DNA from: an uncultured Treponema sp. | Lineage (GTDB): Bacteria; Spirochaetota; Spirochaetia; Treponematales; Treponemataceae | Direction of reading: 5' to 3' | NCBI GenBank assembly: GCA_937877535.1 | Contig: CALFJF010000052.1 | Location: forward strand, 1 to 50,576 | DNA: 50,576 bases | Shown: in pieces, positions 42,675 through 50,576 of the stretch | Layout of the letters: every line of letters starts with the position of its first letter | How positions within the stretch are numbered: position 1 is the first letter of the stretch | Translations under genes and position numbers: made by a program | The notes under the pieces: generated by a model | What the model saw: only the letters and a program-made list of their open reading frames with translations | Database searches by the model: none | What the model was told of the DNA's origin: nothing

Positions 42675-45600
42675 ATGGCAAAATTGTTTCAGCCCACAGT
42701 TGTAATTGGGCTTGGCGGGACTGGAAAAGGCGTGCTTCTTGCACTCAAAAAAATGATTGCAGAGAATTCTCCAAACGGAATGGCAGATTATCCGCTTCTA
42801 AAACTTTTGAGCATTGACACGTCTATTGTAATTGACGAAACGTCGTCGTCGATTCAGACGATTGGAAAGAACGAGTTGAATCTGGGACGTGAAAAAGAAA
42901 TCTGTTCTCTCCACGCGGATTTTAATATCGTTCCAGACTTAAAGGATTTTCCCGACATTGCGTCTTGGTTTCCAGAAAAACTGCGGCATTATCTTACGCC
43001 GTCGGAACTCGAAACGGGCGCGGGGCAAAGAAAGCCGATTGGACGATTTTCTTTTGCATGGAACGCGGAAGCCGTTCGTTCTCGCATTGAAAACGCGCTT
43101 CGCTCTCCCGTTGACAATGAAACGTCAAGGCGGGCGGCAATCGGTTCGAGCAATCTTTCGTCATATACAAACGTGTTTATTTGCGGTTCTGTTTGTGGCG
43201 GAACGTGTTCGGGAATTTTTTTGGACGTCGCATATCTTGTGCGATTTATTGCTTCGTCGTTGAACAGAAACGTCTACATTTACGGACTTCTCGCGCTCTC
43301 TTCGATTTTTGAAGGAATCGAGGGGGATGCACAGGTAAAACCAAACTGCTACGCTTCGCTTTTGGAACTCGACCATTTTATGAATCCGATGAATCATGCA
43401 AACGTTCATCGAAGATTTTTTCCAGCGTACAAAAATATCGGAATGGGGCAATGGAATTATTCAAAATCTTCAGAACGCCCCCCGTTTGATTTTCCGTTCC
43501 TTTTTGACAAAACGAACGACGCGGGATTTTCGCTCAATTCGCAAAAATCCTTTAGCGAAATGGTCGCTCGCTTTATTTACCTTTTGACGGGACACGAGGT
43601 GGCGAAGCGATGGACAGACCTAGACAACAACGTCAGAAAACAACTTGATGTTTCGTACAATCAAGAACTTTTGAACAAACCAAACAATTATCGTTCAATG
43701 GGAACGTTCAGTTTGATGTTTCCGCGGCGCATGGTTTGTCAGATTTGCGCGTATCGCCTTGCCAGTTCTTATTTTGAAAAAATCCTCGACGATTCGTATA
43801 ATCCGCAAGAAATCGAAAATCTTGTTTTTAGATTTCTTGACGATACGGCTTTTAATCCAGAAAATGGCGCACTTTTGGGCGAGTTCAATAAATTTCGTAC
43901 GCTTGACGGAACGCCCGAAGATTTTTCTTCGTTTCTTGATTCAAAGCGCGACGAACTTCTTGATGAATGTGAATCCACGGACAAACGCGAAATTGTGCAA
44001 AAAGTGCGCGAGTGGAAAGATGCGATGGAAAAAATCGTCAGCGAATTCAAAAAGCAAAATTCCGTTACGGCGCGAAATTTGCGCGAAAAATTTCTTGTCG
44101 ATTATAAAAATCGCATTTCGGAACTCGTTGACCTTGCGCAACGAAAAGACGAATCGAATCGCACGTCGGACGGAGAAGCGCGGCGCGTTCGCGGGTCGCT
44201 CGTTCGCACTCTAAAATTTACGGAAAAACTCGAAACGATTTTTACGGCGGCGGCGGAGCAATTTAGGCGCGACGAGGAAAGCGCGGCGGCGACAGTTTCA
44301 AATTACGAATCGGATTTCAAAAACGCGCTTGACGACCTTGATTCTGCGGTGGACGGTTTTTTGTCAACAAAAGGAAAAATCAGAGAGCGGCTTGAAAACG
44401 CAACCGCTTCTTGCATAGATTTTTTGAATGCAAAGCGGACGGTTCTTGTTTCGCTTTGGGCAAGGCAACTTTTGACAGGCATTCGGGAAGATAACAACGT
44501 TCTTCGCTACGACGGACTTATCGCCGAACTTTCAAAATCAAGGCTTTCGCTTCAACGTGGCGTAAACGAGTTTAAGTCGCTTGCGGAAGACGCAAGAACG
44601 TATTTGCTCGGAAACAAAAATTATGAGTCAAATTATCAGTGCGACGTTCTTTTTGATTACAAAGAGGACGTTGACGGAACGTATGACAGGCTTCTTTCTG
44701 AAAAAGGCGAGAATTTTATTTTTGAGGATTTGTCCAAAAAACTCAAAGACCGCGAACACGCTTTTGGCGAAGATTATTCAAATCTTGGTACGCTTTCAAA
44801 AGAGCAAATGAAACTCGCGATTCTTCGCATTACGGAAGAATATTTCTTTGAGCCTGTAAATCGCGTGAATATTGCTGACAAATTGCTCAAAAATCCAGAA
44901 AAATTGAATCTTCTTTTGAATGGAAATTATTACAGCAACGCCCGCGTTTATTTGAAACTTGACGGCGGGGAACTCGCTCGCGTAAATCTTTCGCTTGACA
45001 GTTCGACTTTTTTTGCGATTACGATTCCAGACAAAATGGGCGGCGTTTCTTACGAATCTTGTCCATGCCGAGGAATCAACGGCGCGGGAAGCGAAAAAAA
45101 AAGTTGCCCCATTGATGACAACCCAGAACAATTCAAAGGCGACAAAGCGTGTCCGTGCTATCCGAATTGTCTCAAAAAGTGCATTTTGGACAACAATCCG
45201 CCCAGAAATCTTGTAATCGTTCCAACGGAAGAAAAGGCGGAAGTGAATATTGTGGCAACGGTGGCAGGATTCCCGCTTCACGCGGTTTCTACGGCAACGT
45301 CTATTTGCAAACCGATTTACGAGCAACGCCGTGCGCATCTTGCCCTCGACGAACTTCACGCTTTTGGAAAAGTCGTTTTTGACGACATCACGGAGCGCAG
45401 CGAAGACCCAGAAAAAATGACTCGTCCGTTTAGAAAAGAACTCGTTTTTGCGCTTGCAATGGGGCGGCTTTTTGTGCAGTCGCTTTCCGTGGATTTTGTA
45501 ACGCAGCGCGACATTCAAGCAGGGCGGCACGACAAACCGAGTTTGCATCTTGGGCGCGATATTTCCGAAGTTCTTGAGCGATTTCAGTCAACAAAGGCGG

Positions 45601-45845
45601 ACGACCAAGCGATGGTTCGTCAAATTACAAGCGAAATGGAGTTTTTCAGAAATGCGGTAAAAACCGACAAAGGAAATCTCATGGAGCGAGTTGCGGCAAG
45701 GCTCAAAAAGTCGTTTGACGATTTTTCAAACGACCTTCCAAACGGATTTAGCGTTGACGACCTTGAACTTTTGAGCGAAACGTCCGAGGAATTGTGCGGA
45801 ACGCCGCTCATTGAAGAAAATAAAGAGATTGATTGGGGCGTGTAA
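42675..45845 (+). CDS. Tubulin-like GTPase, Tubulin_2 type, with Cys-rich insert
   Basis: 1056 residues. The N-terminal tubulin/FtsZ-like domain has PTVVIGLGGTGKG (7-19) and the signature loop CGGTCSG at 174-180, a variant of GGGTGSG, in FICGSVCGGTCSGIFLD. A long helical region follows (about 380-740). Residues 796-836 form an insert with seven cysteines: C796, C798, C811, C826, C828, C832, C836, a likely metal or Fe-S site. A second alpha/beta part ends the protein. It should bind GTP and may polymerise at the membrane. No signal peptide or membrane helix is present. The next gene follows after three bases. Assignment rests on the two nucleotide motifs and the gene neighbourhood. Confidence 0.82.
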   Translation: MAKLFQPTVVIGLGGTGKGVLLALKKMIAENSPNGMADYPLLKLLSIDTSIVIDETSSSIQTIGKNELNLGREKEICSLHADFNIVPDLKDFPDIASWFPEKLRHYLTPSELETGAGQRKPIGRFSFAWNAEAVRSRIENALRSPVDNETSRRAAIGSSNLSSYTNVFICGSVCGGTCSGIFLDVAYLVRFIASSLNRNVYIYGLLALSSIFEGIEGDAQVKPNCYASLLELDHFMNPMNHANVHRRFFPAYKNIGMGQWNYSKSSERPPFDFPFLFDKTNDAGFSLNSQKSFSEMVARFIYLLTGHEVAKRWTDLDNNVRKQLDVSYNQELLNKPNNYRSMGTFSLMFPRRMVCQICAYRLASSYFEKILDDSYNPQEIENLVFRFLDDTAFNPENGALLGEFNKFRTLDGTPEDFSSFLDSKRDELLDECESTDKREIVQKVREWKDAMEKIVSEFKKQNSVTARNLREKFLVDYKNRISELVDLAQRKDESNRTSDGEARRVRGSLVRTLKFTEKLETIFTAAAEQFRRDEESAAATVSNYESDFKNALDDLDSAVDGFLSTKGKIRERLENATASCIDFLNAKRTVLVSLWARQLLTGIREDNNVLRYDGLIAELSKSRLSLQRGVNEFKSLAEDARTYLLGNKNYESNYQCDVLFDYKEDVDGTYDRLLSEKGENFIFEDLSKKLKDREHAFGEDYSNLGTLSKEQMKLAILRITEEYFFEPVNRVNIADKLLKNPEKLNLLLNGNYYSNARVYLKLDGGELARVNLSLDSSTFFAITIPDKMGGVSYESCPCRGINGAGSEKKSCPIDDNPEQFKGDKACPCYPNCLKKCILDNNPPRNLVIVPTEEKAEVNIVATVAGFPLHAVSTATSICKPIYEQRRAHLALDELHAFGKVVFDDITERSEDPEKMTRPFRKELVFALAMGRLFVQSLSVDFVTQRDIQAGRHDKPSLHLGRDISEVLERFQSTKADDQAMVRQITSEMEFFRNAVKTDKGNLMERVAARLKKSFDDFSNDLPNGFSVDDLELLSETSEELCGTPLIEENKEIDWGV

Positions 45846-45848
45846 TAA

Positions 45849-48329
45849 ATGACTTTTGGAACGGCAAATGGCGAGCGAGAAGTTATCCTCATTGGACTTG
45901 GCGAGTTTGGCACAAGAACGGTGGGGCTTTTCAAAAATCTCATTTCGGAACGTCGGCACAGGCTTCCTGCGGGAAGCGCGGAAAAAGTTTCCGTTTACGA
46001 TTTAACGTTTGACACACATTCGGGGGCGTTTCGCTTTCAGGAACTTTCGCAAAAAATTACGGAGCGCGTCAAAGATGCGCAAGCCAGAAAATTTTCTGGA
46101 AAATTCAGTTACATTTTTGTGGGCGACCTTTTTGACGCGGGAACGGCAACGTTCGCCATCGATTACGCATACCTTCCCTGGGTAATAGAGCAAACGGGAA
46201 CACTCAAAAAACGGGACGTGTTGGGATTTTTTACGTTTTCGGACGAATTGGGCGCGAGCGTTTCTTGTTCTTCGGAGTCGATGGCGCGCATTTTGGGATT
46301 TTTCAAAAAACTCGACGAAACCGACCGCGCAAATCTCTACCAGCCGCCGTATCCTGACGCAAACGGGCGACCGTTTGCGCCCGTCGATTCTCCAAATGGA
46401 CCGTTTGACAGAAATTACGTTGTTGTTACGCCCGGCGGCATTCATTCCGTGATGAACGAAACAAGTCAGGTTTTTGCGGAGCGCATTTTCTACGAACTGT
46501 TTTATCTTTCGGATTCGTATGAACGGCTTGCGTCTTCGATTCAGGCAAAAAGGCAGGAGTCGGACGGATTTTGTCTTTGCACGTTTTCGATGATTCAGAT
46601 TTCGCGGCTTTCCGATTTGCAGCGATATTTTTTGACGTACACGCTCGAAGACAAAGTGACGGATTTTTTGCTTTCCGACACGCTTCGTGGAACGGACATC
46701 GAATATTTTGAGCGAAAATTCTTTGAAATGCTCGACGTTCCGCTCGATTCGGCTTTTCCGCTCGACAGGGCGGAAACTCTTTTTGTAAATCGAAACCGAA
46801 CGTCGCTTCAAGGCGTGCTCTCGCCGTATGTCAGAAAAAGCGAGAGCGATTTTAGCGACTACATTCAAGAATGTAAGTCCAGAATCGACTCGCACATTGT
46901 GGAACTCGCTCCCAAAATCGCAGAGTTTGTGCGCACTGAAATGGACAATTTTCTTTTTGTGTTGAACGAAGGCTTTACGAATCTTTTTAGAATTGACCGA
47001 TTTACGGGAAATATCAGCGCGTACATTTCATTTGTAACATTGCTCCGCGATAAATTTGAAGCGTGGGAAAAAAGTCTTGAAGAGTTTTCAAAAAACACGG
47101 ACGCAGTTTCTCTTGAGCGCGATTACGACGAAGTTGCCCAGCGCGTTGAAAAATTGCAAAATTCACTGCTTTACAAAATCCCGATTTTTGTGCCACTTCG
47201 CCGAAGACTTATTGAAAGCGCGATTCTTTCGCTTCCCGTGGAAGAATTTTTCTCGCACAAAATTCGGCTCGGACTTGCTCGCGCGATTCTTGATTGGTGG
47301 CACGATTCTTCGCCCGTCCGCGATTGCGACGCTTTGATTTCCGATTTGTCGATTATGAAAGTCGCGCTTTCTGAAAAAAAGGAGCAAGTTCAGAAAAAAA
47401 TGGGCTTTCTCAAAAGCGTTCCAGAGTACTATTACATCATTTCGGAGCAAAATCAGTCGGAATATTCCGCGCTTTTGGAGCGAATCAAAAGTCGAAATTT
47501 TGGTTCTGCAAAAAAAGGCGCGATTGAAGAAGTTGCCCGCGATGTTTTCAAATCTTGGACGGAAAACCGCGATTTGCAAGGAATCAGCAAAGACCCCACA
47601 GGATTTGTGCATTTTGTGGATTCGTGCATTGAGCAAAAATGTCGCGAAGGGTTTGGCGTGATTGAAGAAAACGCGGATTCGTTTGCGCGTTATGCGTCGG
47701 AGAGCGTTGGAAAAATGCGCGAAAGAAGCGAACAACTCACTCAAAAATCGTTTCACACGCAAAATGCAGGTTCTTATCTTGCCGAAAAGCGCATTTTGTT
47801 AAATCCAACGATTTCTGGAAATAGAATCGACCCGCTCGGAGAGGCTTTGCGCGATGGGGATTCGGAAGTGGACGGCAGGGAAATTCCGAACGAATTTACG
47901 CTCGGTTCTGTTGTGTATTTCAAAGATTATTTGTATTTGAGCATGAACGCGCTCCAAAAATTCGATATGCTCAAAAAATACGCAAAAGAAAGCGTGAGTT
48001 CTGGCGTTTTTGAAGTTTCGCGAGCCGATAGCGGCGTTTCCGACGCGGAACTTTCAAGAATCGACAAAAACGTTCGTGCGATTCTTTTGGATTATTGGAC
48101 GGAGGAGCAGCGGGTGGCGGCTCATCGCGAAAAATTCGGTTCCACGCTTTCAGCCCTTGACCGCGGGCAAGTGAACGCGCTTTCGCAGGTTGTTTCGCTC
48201 AAAGCCGCGCTTTCTTCGCTTTCCGCCGAGCAACTTTCAGATTTTGCAAAAGACGTGGGCGCGCCGTTGAGTTCGGAGCGGGAGCGGCAAGAAAAGTTAA
48301 TCGAGCGCGCGATTTCGCTTTTAAAATAA
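45849..48329 (+). CDS. Degenerate tubulin-like partner protein
   Basis: 826 residues. The start, EVILIGLGEFGTRTVGLFKN, aligns with VVIGLGGTGKGVLLALKK of the preceding protein. Residues 87-112 (SYIFVGDLFDAGTATFAIDYAYL) align with its FICGSVCGGTCSGIFLDVAYL. The loop GGTCSG has become AGTAT, so GTP binding or hydrolysis is probably lost. The remaining sequence is mainly helical, with many charged residues and no signal peptide, membrane helix or other family I recognise. It starts three bases after the tubulin-like gene, so equal translation and a stable complex are likely. An independent Rossmann-type protein is the alternative. Confidence 0.65.
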   Translation: MTFGTANGEREVILIGLGEFGTRTVGLFKNLISERRHRLPAGSAEKVSVYDLTFDTHSGAFRFQELSQKITERVKDAQARKFSGKFSYIFVGDLFDAGTATFAIDYAYLPWVIEQTGTLKKRDVLGFFTFSDELGASVSCSSESMARILGFFKKLDETDRANLYQPPYPDANGRPFAPVDSPNGPFDRNYVVVTPGGIHSVMNETSQVFAERIFYELFYLSDSYERLASSIQAKRQESDGFCLCTFSMIQISRLSDLQRYFLTYTLEDKVTDFLLSDTLRGTDIEYFERKFFEMLDVPLDSAFPLDRAETLFVNRNRTSLQGVLSPYVRKSESDFSDYIQECKSRIDSHIVELAPKIAEFVRTEMDNFLFVLNEGFTNLFRIDRFTGNISAYISFVTLLRDKFEAWEKSLEEFSKNTDAVSLERDYDEVAQRVEKLQNSLLYKIPIFVPLRRRLIESAILSLPVEEFFSHKIRLGLARAILDWWHDSSPVRDCDALISDLSIMKVALSEKKEQVQKKMGFLKSVPEYYYIISEQNQSEYSALLERIKSRNFGSAKKGAIEEVARDVFKSWTENRDLQGISKDPTGFVHFVDSCIEQKCREGFGVIEENADSFARYASESVGKMRERSEQLTQKSFHTQNAGSYLAEKRILLNPTISGNRIDPLGEALRDGDSEVDGREIPNEFTLGSVVYFKDYLYLSMNALQKFDMLKKYAKESVSSGVFEVSRADSGVSDAELSRIDKNVRAILLDYWTEEQRVAAHREKFGSTLSALDRGQVNALSQVVSLKAALSSLSAEQLSDFAKDVGAPLSSERERQEKLIERAISLLK

Positions 48330-48352
48330 ATCGCAAAAAGGAAAATAGACGA

Positions 48353-50047
48353 ATGAAATACGTTTTGGGAATCGACCTTGGAACGACGAATTGTTCGGTT
48401 ACGGCAATCGACGAAAACGGACGAACGACCGTAATCAAAAATTCCGACGGAGAGTACATTACGCCGAGCGCGGTTTGGTTTTCGCCAGAGCCGAACACGT
48501 TTATCGTTGGAAAGCGGGCAAAATCTCGTTCTTCCGACGGCGACGGACGGCTCGTAACGCTTGTAAAACGCGAAATGGGACGCAAAAAAGAGGAAGTTCG
48601 CTACGACAAAACTGACCGCGAATTTCACCCGTATTCGTTTTGGGGACGAGTTTTTTCTCCAGAGGAAATTTCTTCAAAAATCCTTTTGCAACTAAGGCGC
48701 GACGTTGAAAAAGAACTTGGGCAAGATGTGCGGGATGCGGTGATTACATGTCCAGGGTATTTTGGGCAAAACGAAAAAGAGGCGACTCGTCTTGCAGGCG
48801 AGTTGGCTGGTCTTAATGTAATCGAGGTGATTCCAGAGCCAACGGCTGCCGCGCTTTCGTACAGCACGGTTTTTGACGGAAAAAGCGGGCGCGTCTTTGT
48901 GTTTGATTTGGGCGGTGGCACGTTTGACATTACGATTCTTGAATTAAAAAACGACCAAAATGGTGGAATTAGCATTGAAACAGAGCGTTGTGGTGGCGAC
49001 CCAAAACTCGGCGGCGCGGATTGGGACGCTTTTTTGCTCGATTATGTGATTAGCCGATTTGACCAAAAGTTCCACTTCGATTTGGCATTTGCAACGGGAC
49101 CAGAGCAAGAGCGTGCGTATGGAAAATTGAAACTCGACGTGGAAAGGGCAAAAAAGGAACTTTCAAATGCTCAAGAAACAACGATTTCGCTTGAGTATGG
49201 CGGGCAGCGGCTTGAAGAGCGAATAACTCGCCAAAAATACGCAGAAATCACGCAGCAACTGACCGACCGACTTCGCTCGTATTGCCAAAAACTGCTTTCT
49301 GAAGCCTCGATTTCTTGGAGCAACATCGACACGATTTTGATGGTTGGAAGCATGAGCAACTGCCCGTCTGTTCAAGATGCGCTTCGAGAATGGAGCGGAA
49401 AAGACGTGGCGTTCAACGTGGTAAATCCAAAAACGTGCGTCAGCGAAGGCGCGGCGATTCGTGCGTACACAAAATTGTGCGAGCGGGAAGGGCGGAGCGC
49501 GGTTGTTTCTTCGCTTGCAAAAAAACCGAATTACGAATCGGCGGAAGGCGGGAGCGCGATTGCAGAAAGCGTTGCCTCAAGCGAGCAAAACGGCGAGCGA
49601 ACGCAAACACGAATTGTGTCGGCAACGAGCGTGCTTCCGAGTTCGATTTGCTTGAAACTTCGGAACGCAAAAACGGGGCAACCGTGGGCGTTCAAAATGC
49701 TCAAAAAAAACGGAACGTATCCGTGCGAGTTTGTGCGCGATTTTCCGATTGGACGCGACGGACTTCCAGAAGTTTCGCTCGTTGTGCTTGAAGGCGAGTC
49801 GGACAATCCGTCATTTTGCGCGGAACTCGGAAACGCGATTCTTCCGCTCGACGGGAATCATTCAAAAGAAGACCGCGTGCGAGTTACGTTTCGCGCTGAC
49901 GAAAACGGCATCATTCAAGTGGCGGGGCTTGACCTAAAGACGAACCGAAGCGTTGCCGCAGAAATCCGAAGAGCAAACACGCTTTCAAAAGAGGAAATCG
50001 AGCGGGCAAAAAAACAAGCCGAAGAAGACGAGTTCGTTCTTGCGTAA
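48353..50047 (+). CDS. Hsp70-family protein with almost no lid
   Basis: 564 residues. The ATPase domain shows GIDLGTTN (6-13), PEPTAAAL (161-168), FDLGGGTFD (184-192) and a modified adenosine motif MVGSMSNCPSVQ near 328. The substrate-binding beta domain follows (about 425-545). The C-terminal helical lid is cut to about 20 residues (LSKEEIERAKKQAEEDE) and lacks the EEVD-like tail. DnaK has about 610-640 residues. There is no dnaJ or grpE gene beside it, so it probably serves the tubulin-like complex rather than general folding. AAAGGAA lies about 12 bases before the ATG, 23 bases after the previous gene. It closes the locus. Confidence 0.9.
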   Translation: MKYVLGIDLGTTNCSVTAIDENGRTTVIKNSDGEYITPSAVWFSPEPNTFIVGKRAKSRSSDGDGRLVTLVKREMGRKKEEVRYDKTDREFHPYSFWGRVFSPEEISSKILLQLRRDVEKELGQDVRDAVITCPGYFGQNEKEATRLAGELAGLNVIEVIPEPTAAALSYSTVFDGKSGRVFVFDLGGGTFDITILELKNDQNGGISIETERCGGDPKLGGADWDAFLLDYVISRFDQKFHFDLAFATGPEQERAYGKLKLDVERAKKELSNAQETTISLEYGGQRLEERITRQKYAEITQQLTDRLRSYCQKLLSEASISWSNIDTILMVGSMSNCPSVQDALREWSGKDVAFNVVNPKTCVSEGAAIRAYTKLCEREGRSAVVSSLAKKPNYESAEGGSAIAESVASSEQNGERTQTRIVSATSVLPSSICLKLRNAKTGQPWAFKMLKKNGTYPCEFVRDFPIGRDGLPEVSLVVLEGESDNPSFCAELGNAILPLDGNHSKEDRVRVTFRADENGIIQVAGLDLKTNRSVAAEIRRANTLSKEEIERAKKQAEEDEFVLA

Positions 50048-50066
50048 CCGTTTTCAAAATGGCGAA

Positions 50067-50342
50067 TTAGTCGCTGATTTTTGTGCGTTGCTCGGCTTCC
50101 GCTTGCGCGATTGCTTTTTTCATAAATGCCACCACTTCCTCCAGGGCTTGTTTTGGCGAAGAGTCAGGCGGAATTTTGCCGCTCAAAAGCGTTTCTGGAA
50201 CGTGGATTCCGTTTAAGTTTCCTCCAAATCCTGCTACCACAAATCCCGAACTAAGAGCGACTTCGTATTTTTCTGGATTTAGCGTCATGTCGCGAAGTTG
50301 CGCTTTCATAAGCGCAAGGCTTTTTGATTTATTTTGTTCCAT
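50067..50342 (-). CDS. Small conserved-looking protein of unknown function
   Basis: 91 residues without signal peptide or membrane segment. The N-terminal 25 residues are helical and basic (NKSKSLALMKAQLRDMTLNP). A short Gly-rich part VVAGFGGNLNGIHVPE lies in the middle and the C-terminal 30 residues are helical. I do not recognise a family. It is convergent with the Hsp70 gene, 19 bases apart. AGAGGG lies about 16 bases upstream of the ATG, farther than usual, so the start is not certain. It has its own promoter at 50396-50424. Confidence 0.6.
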   Translation of the reverse strand: MEQNKSKSLALMKAQLRDMTLNPEKYEVALSSGFVVAGFGGNLNGIHVPETLLSGKIPPDSSPKQALEEVVAFMKKAIAQAEAEQRTKISD

Positions 50343-50395
50343 GTTTTTCGTGCTGTTCCCTCTAAAAAAAATTCTTAAAAAATGCCAACACGTTG

Positions 50396-50424
50396 ATTGT
50401 ACGTAAAAAATCGCCCGTTGTAAA
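50396..50424 (-). promoter_or_regulatory. Promoter of the small gene at 50067-50342
   Basis: On the minus strand TTTACA (50424-50419), a 17-base spacer and TACAAT (50401-50396). The leader would be about 47 bases. Confidence 0.65.
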
Positions 50425-50476
50425 AATCAAATCTTGGAGATGTTACAAAATGTATGTTGACCTGTAATCAATATAC

Positions 50477-50575
50477 GGTGGTTGAGCCTGTCGAAACCAG
50501 CATTTTCTTACTATGCGGTGATTTCGATACGACCTTCGGTCTACCGGACCACCGCTCCCAGCATACTTTCTGTAA
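50477..50575 (+). repeat. Composite hairpin element at the window end
   Basis: TCGACAGGCTC-type hairpin (50477-50501), second hairpin GGTGATTTCGATACGACC / GGTCTACCGGACCACC (about 50517-50553) and the tail CAGCATACTTTCTGTAA (50559-50575). It is the same compound order as at 25706-25820. Confidence 0.85.
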
Positions 50576-50576
50576 C

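Overview
The window looks like chromosomal DNA of a pectin-using spirochaete, most likely a Treponema from a gut or rumen. This is an inference from gene content, not from a marker gene. It has an altronate dehydratase of galacturonate breakdown, two PL1 pectate lyases, an importer with a GH35 beta-galactosidase that would suit galactan side chains, many lipoproteins, a superoxide reductase and AT-rich A/T-run codon use. No rRNA, tRNA, CRISPR array, insertion sequence or prophage was seen.

Layout. 1-5.1 kb (minus strand): uxaA (cut by the window edge), then a murD-miaB-LapA-like operon. 5.2-12.0 kb (plus): a LacI-type regulator, a three-gene ABC importer without its ATPase, and a cytoplasmic GH35 enzyme, closed by a terminator. 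12.1-13.0 kb: superoxide reductase and a convergent XRE regulator. 13.1-22.1 kb (plus): envelope genes, namely an LPP20-like lipoprotein, a second lipoprotein, a large FGE-fold/coiled-coil/beta-rich protein, a Ser/Tyr-rich lipoprotein, a YbjN-like protein and a transglutaminase-like protein. 22.2-30.0 kb: an anchored clostripain-family protease, a DUF1566-like lipoprotein, a PAP2 phosphatase, and two pectate lyases with the tail of a third between them. 30.1-35.2 kb: ftsK, then a SPFH/NfeD pair on the other strand. Base composition and codon use change abruptly inside ftsK near 32.7 kb, and the GC-richer segment runs to about 35.2 kb.

The most unusual part is 35.3-50.05 kb, eight plus-strand genes in one direction. 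They encode a DUF3307-like membrane protein, a DUF1643-TM-beta-helix fusion, two multi-pass or multi-helix membrane proteins flanking a membrane-anchored vWA protein, a tubulin-like protein of the Tubulin_2 type with a seven-cysteine insert, a second related protein that appears to be a tubulin-like paralogue with a degraded GTP loop, and an Hsp70 with almost no lid. I read this as a trans-envelope machine: beta-helix and vWA domains outside the inner membrane, and a tubulin-like pair plus an Hsp70 ATPase inside. A vWA/tubulin-like gene association has been described before; the paired degenerate tubulin, the Hsp70 and the DUF1643/beta-helix fusion may be new.

Two genome-wide habits also show. 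First, a hairpin repeat family with core TCGACAGGCTC lies between many genes. It is often preceded by a ladder of 19-22 bp truncated copies, always on the same side, and one 2 x 60 bp array is translated in frame inside murD. Second, several genes lacking a Shine-Dalgarno site have a -10 box exactly six or seven bases before the ATG, which implies leaderless mRNAs.
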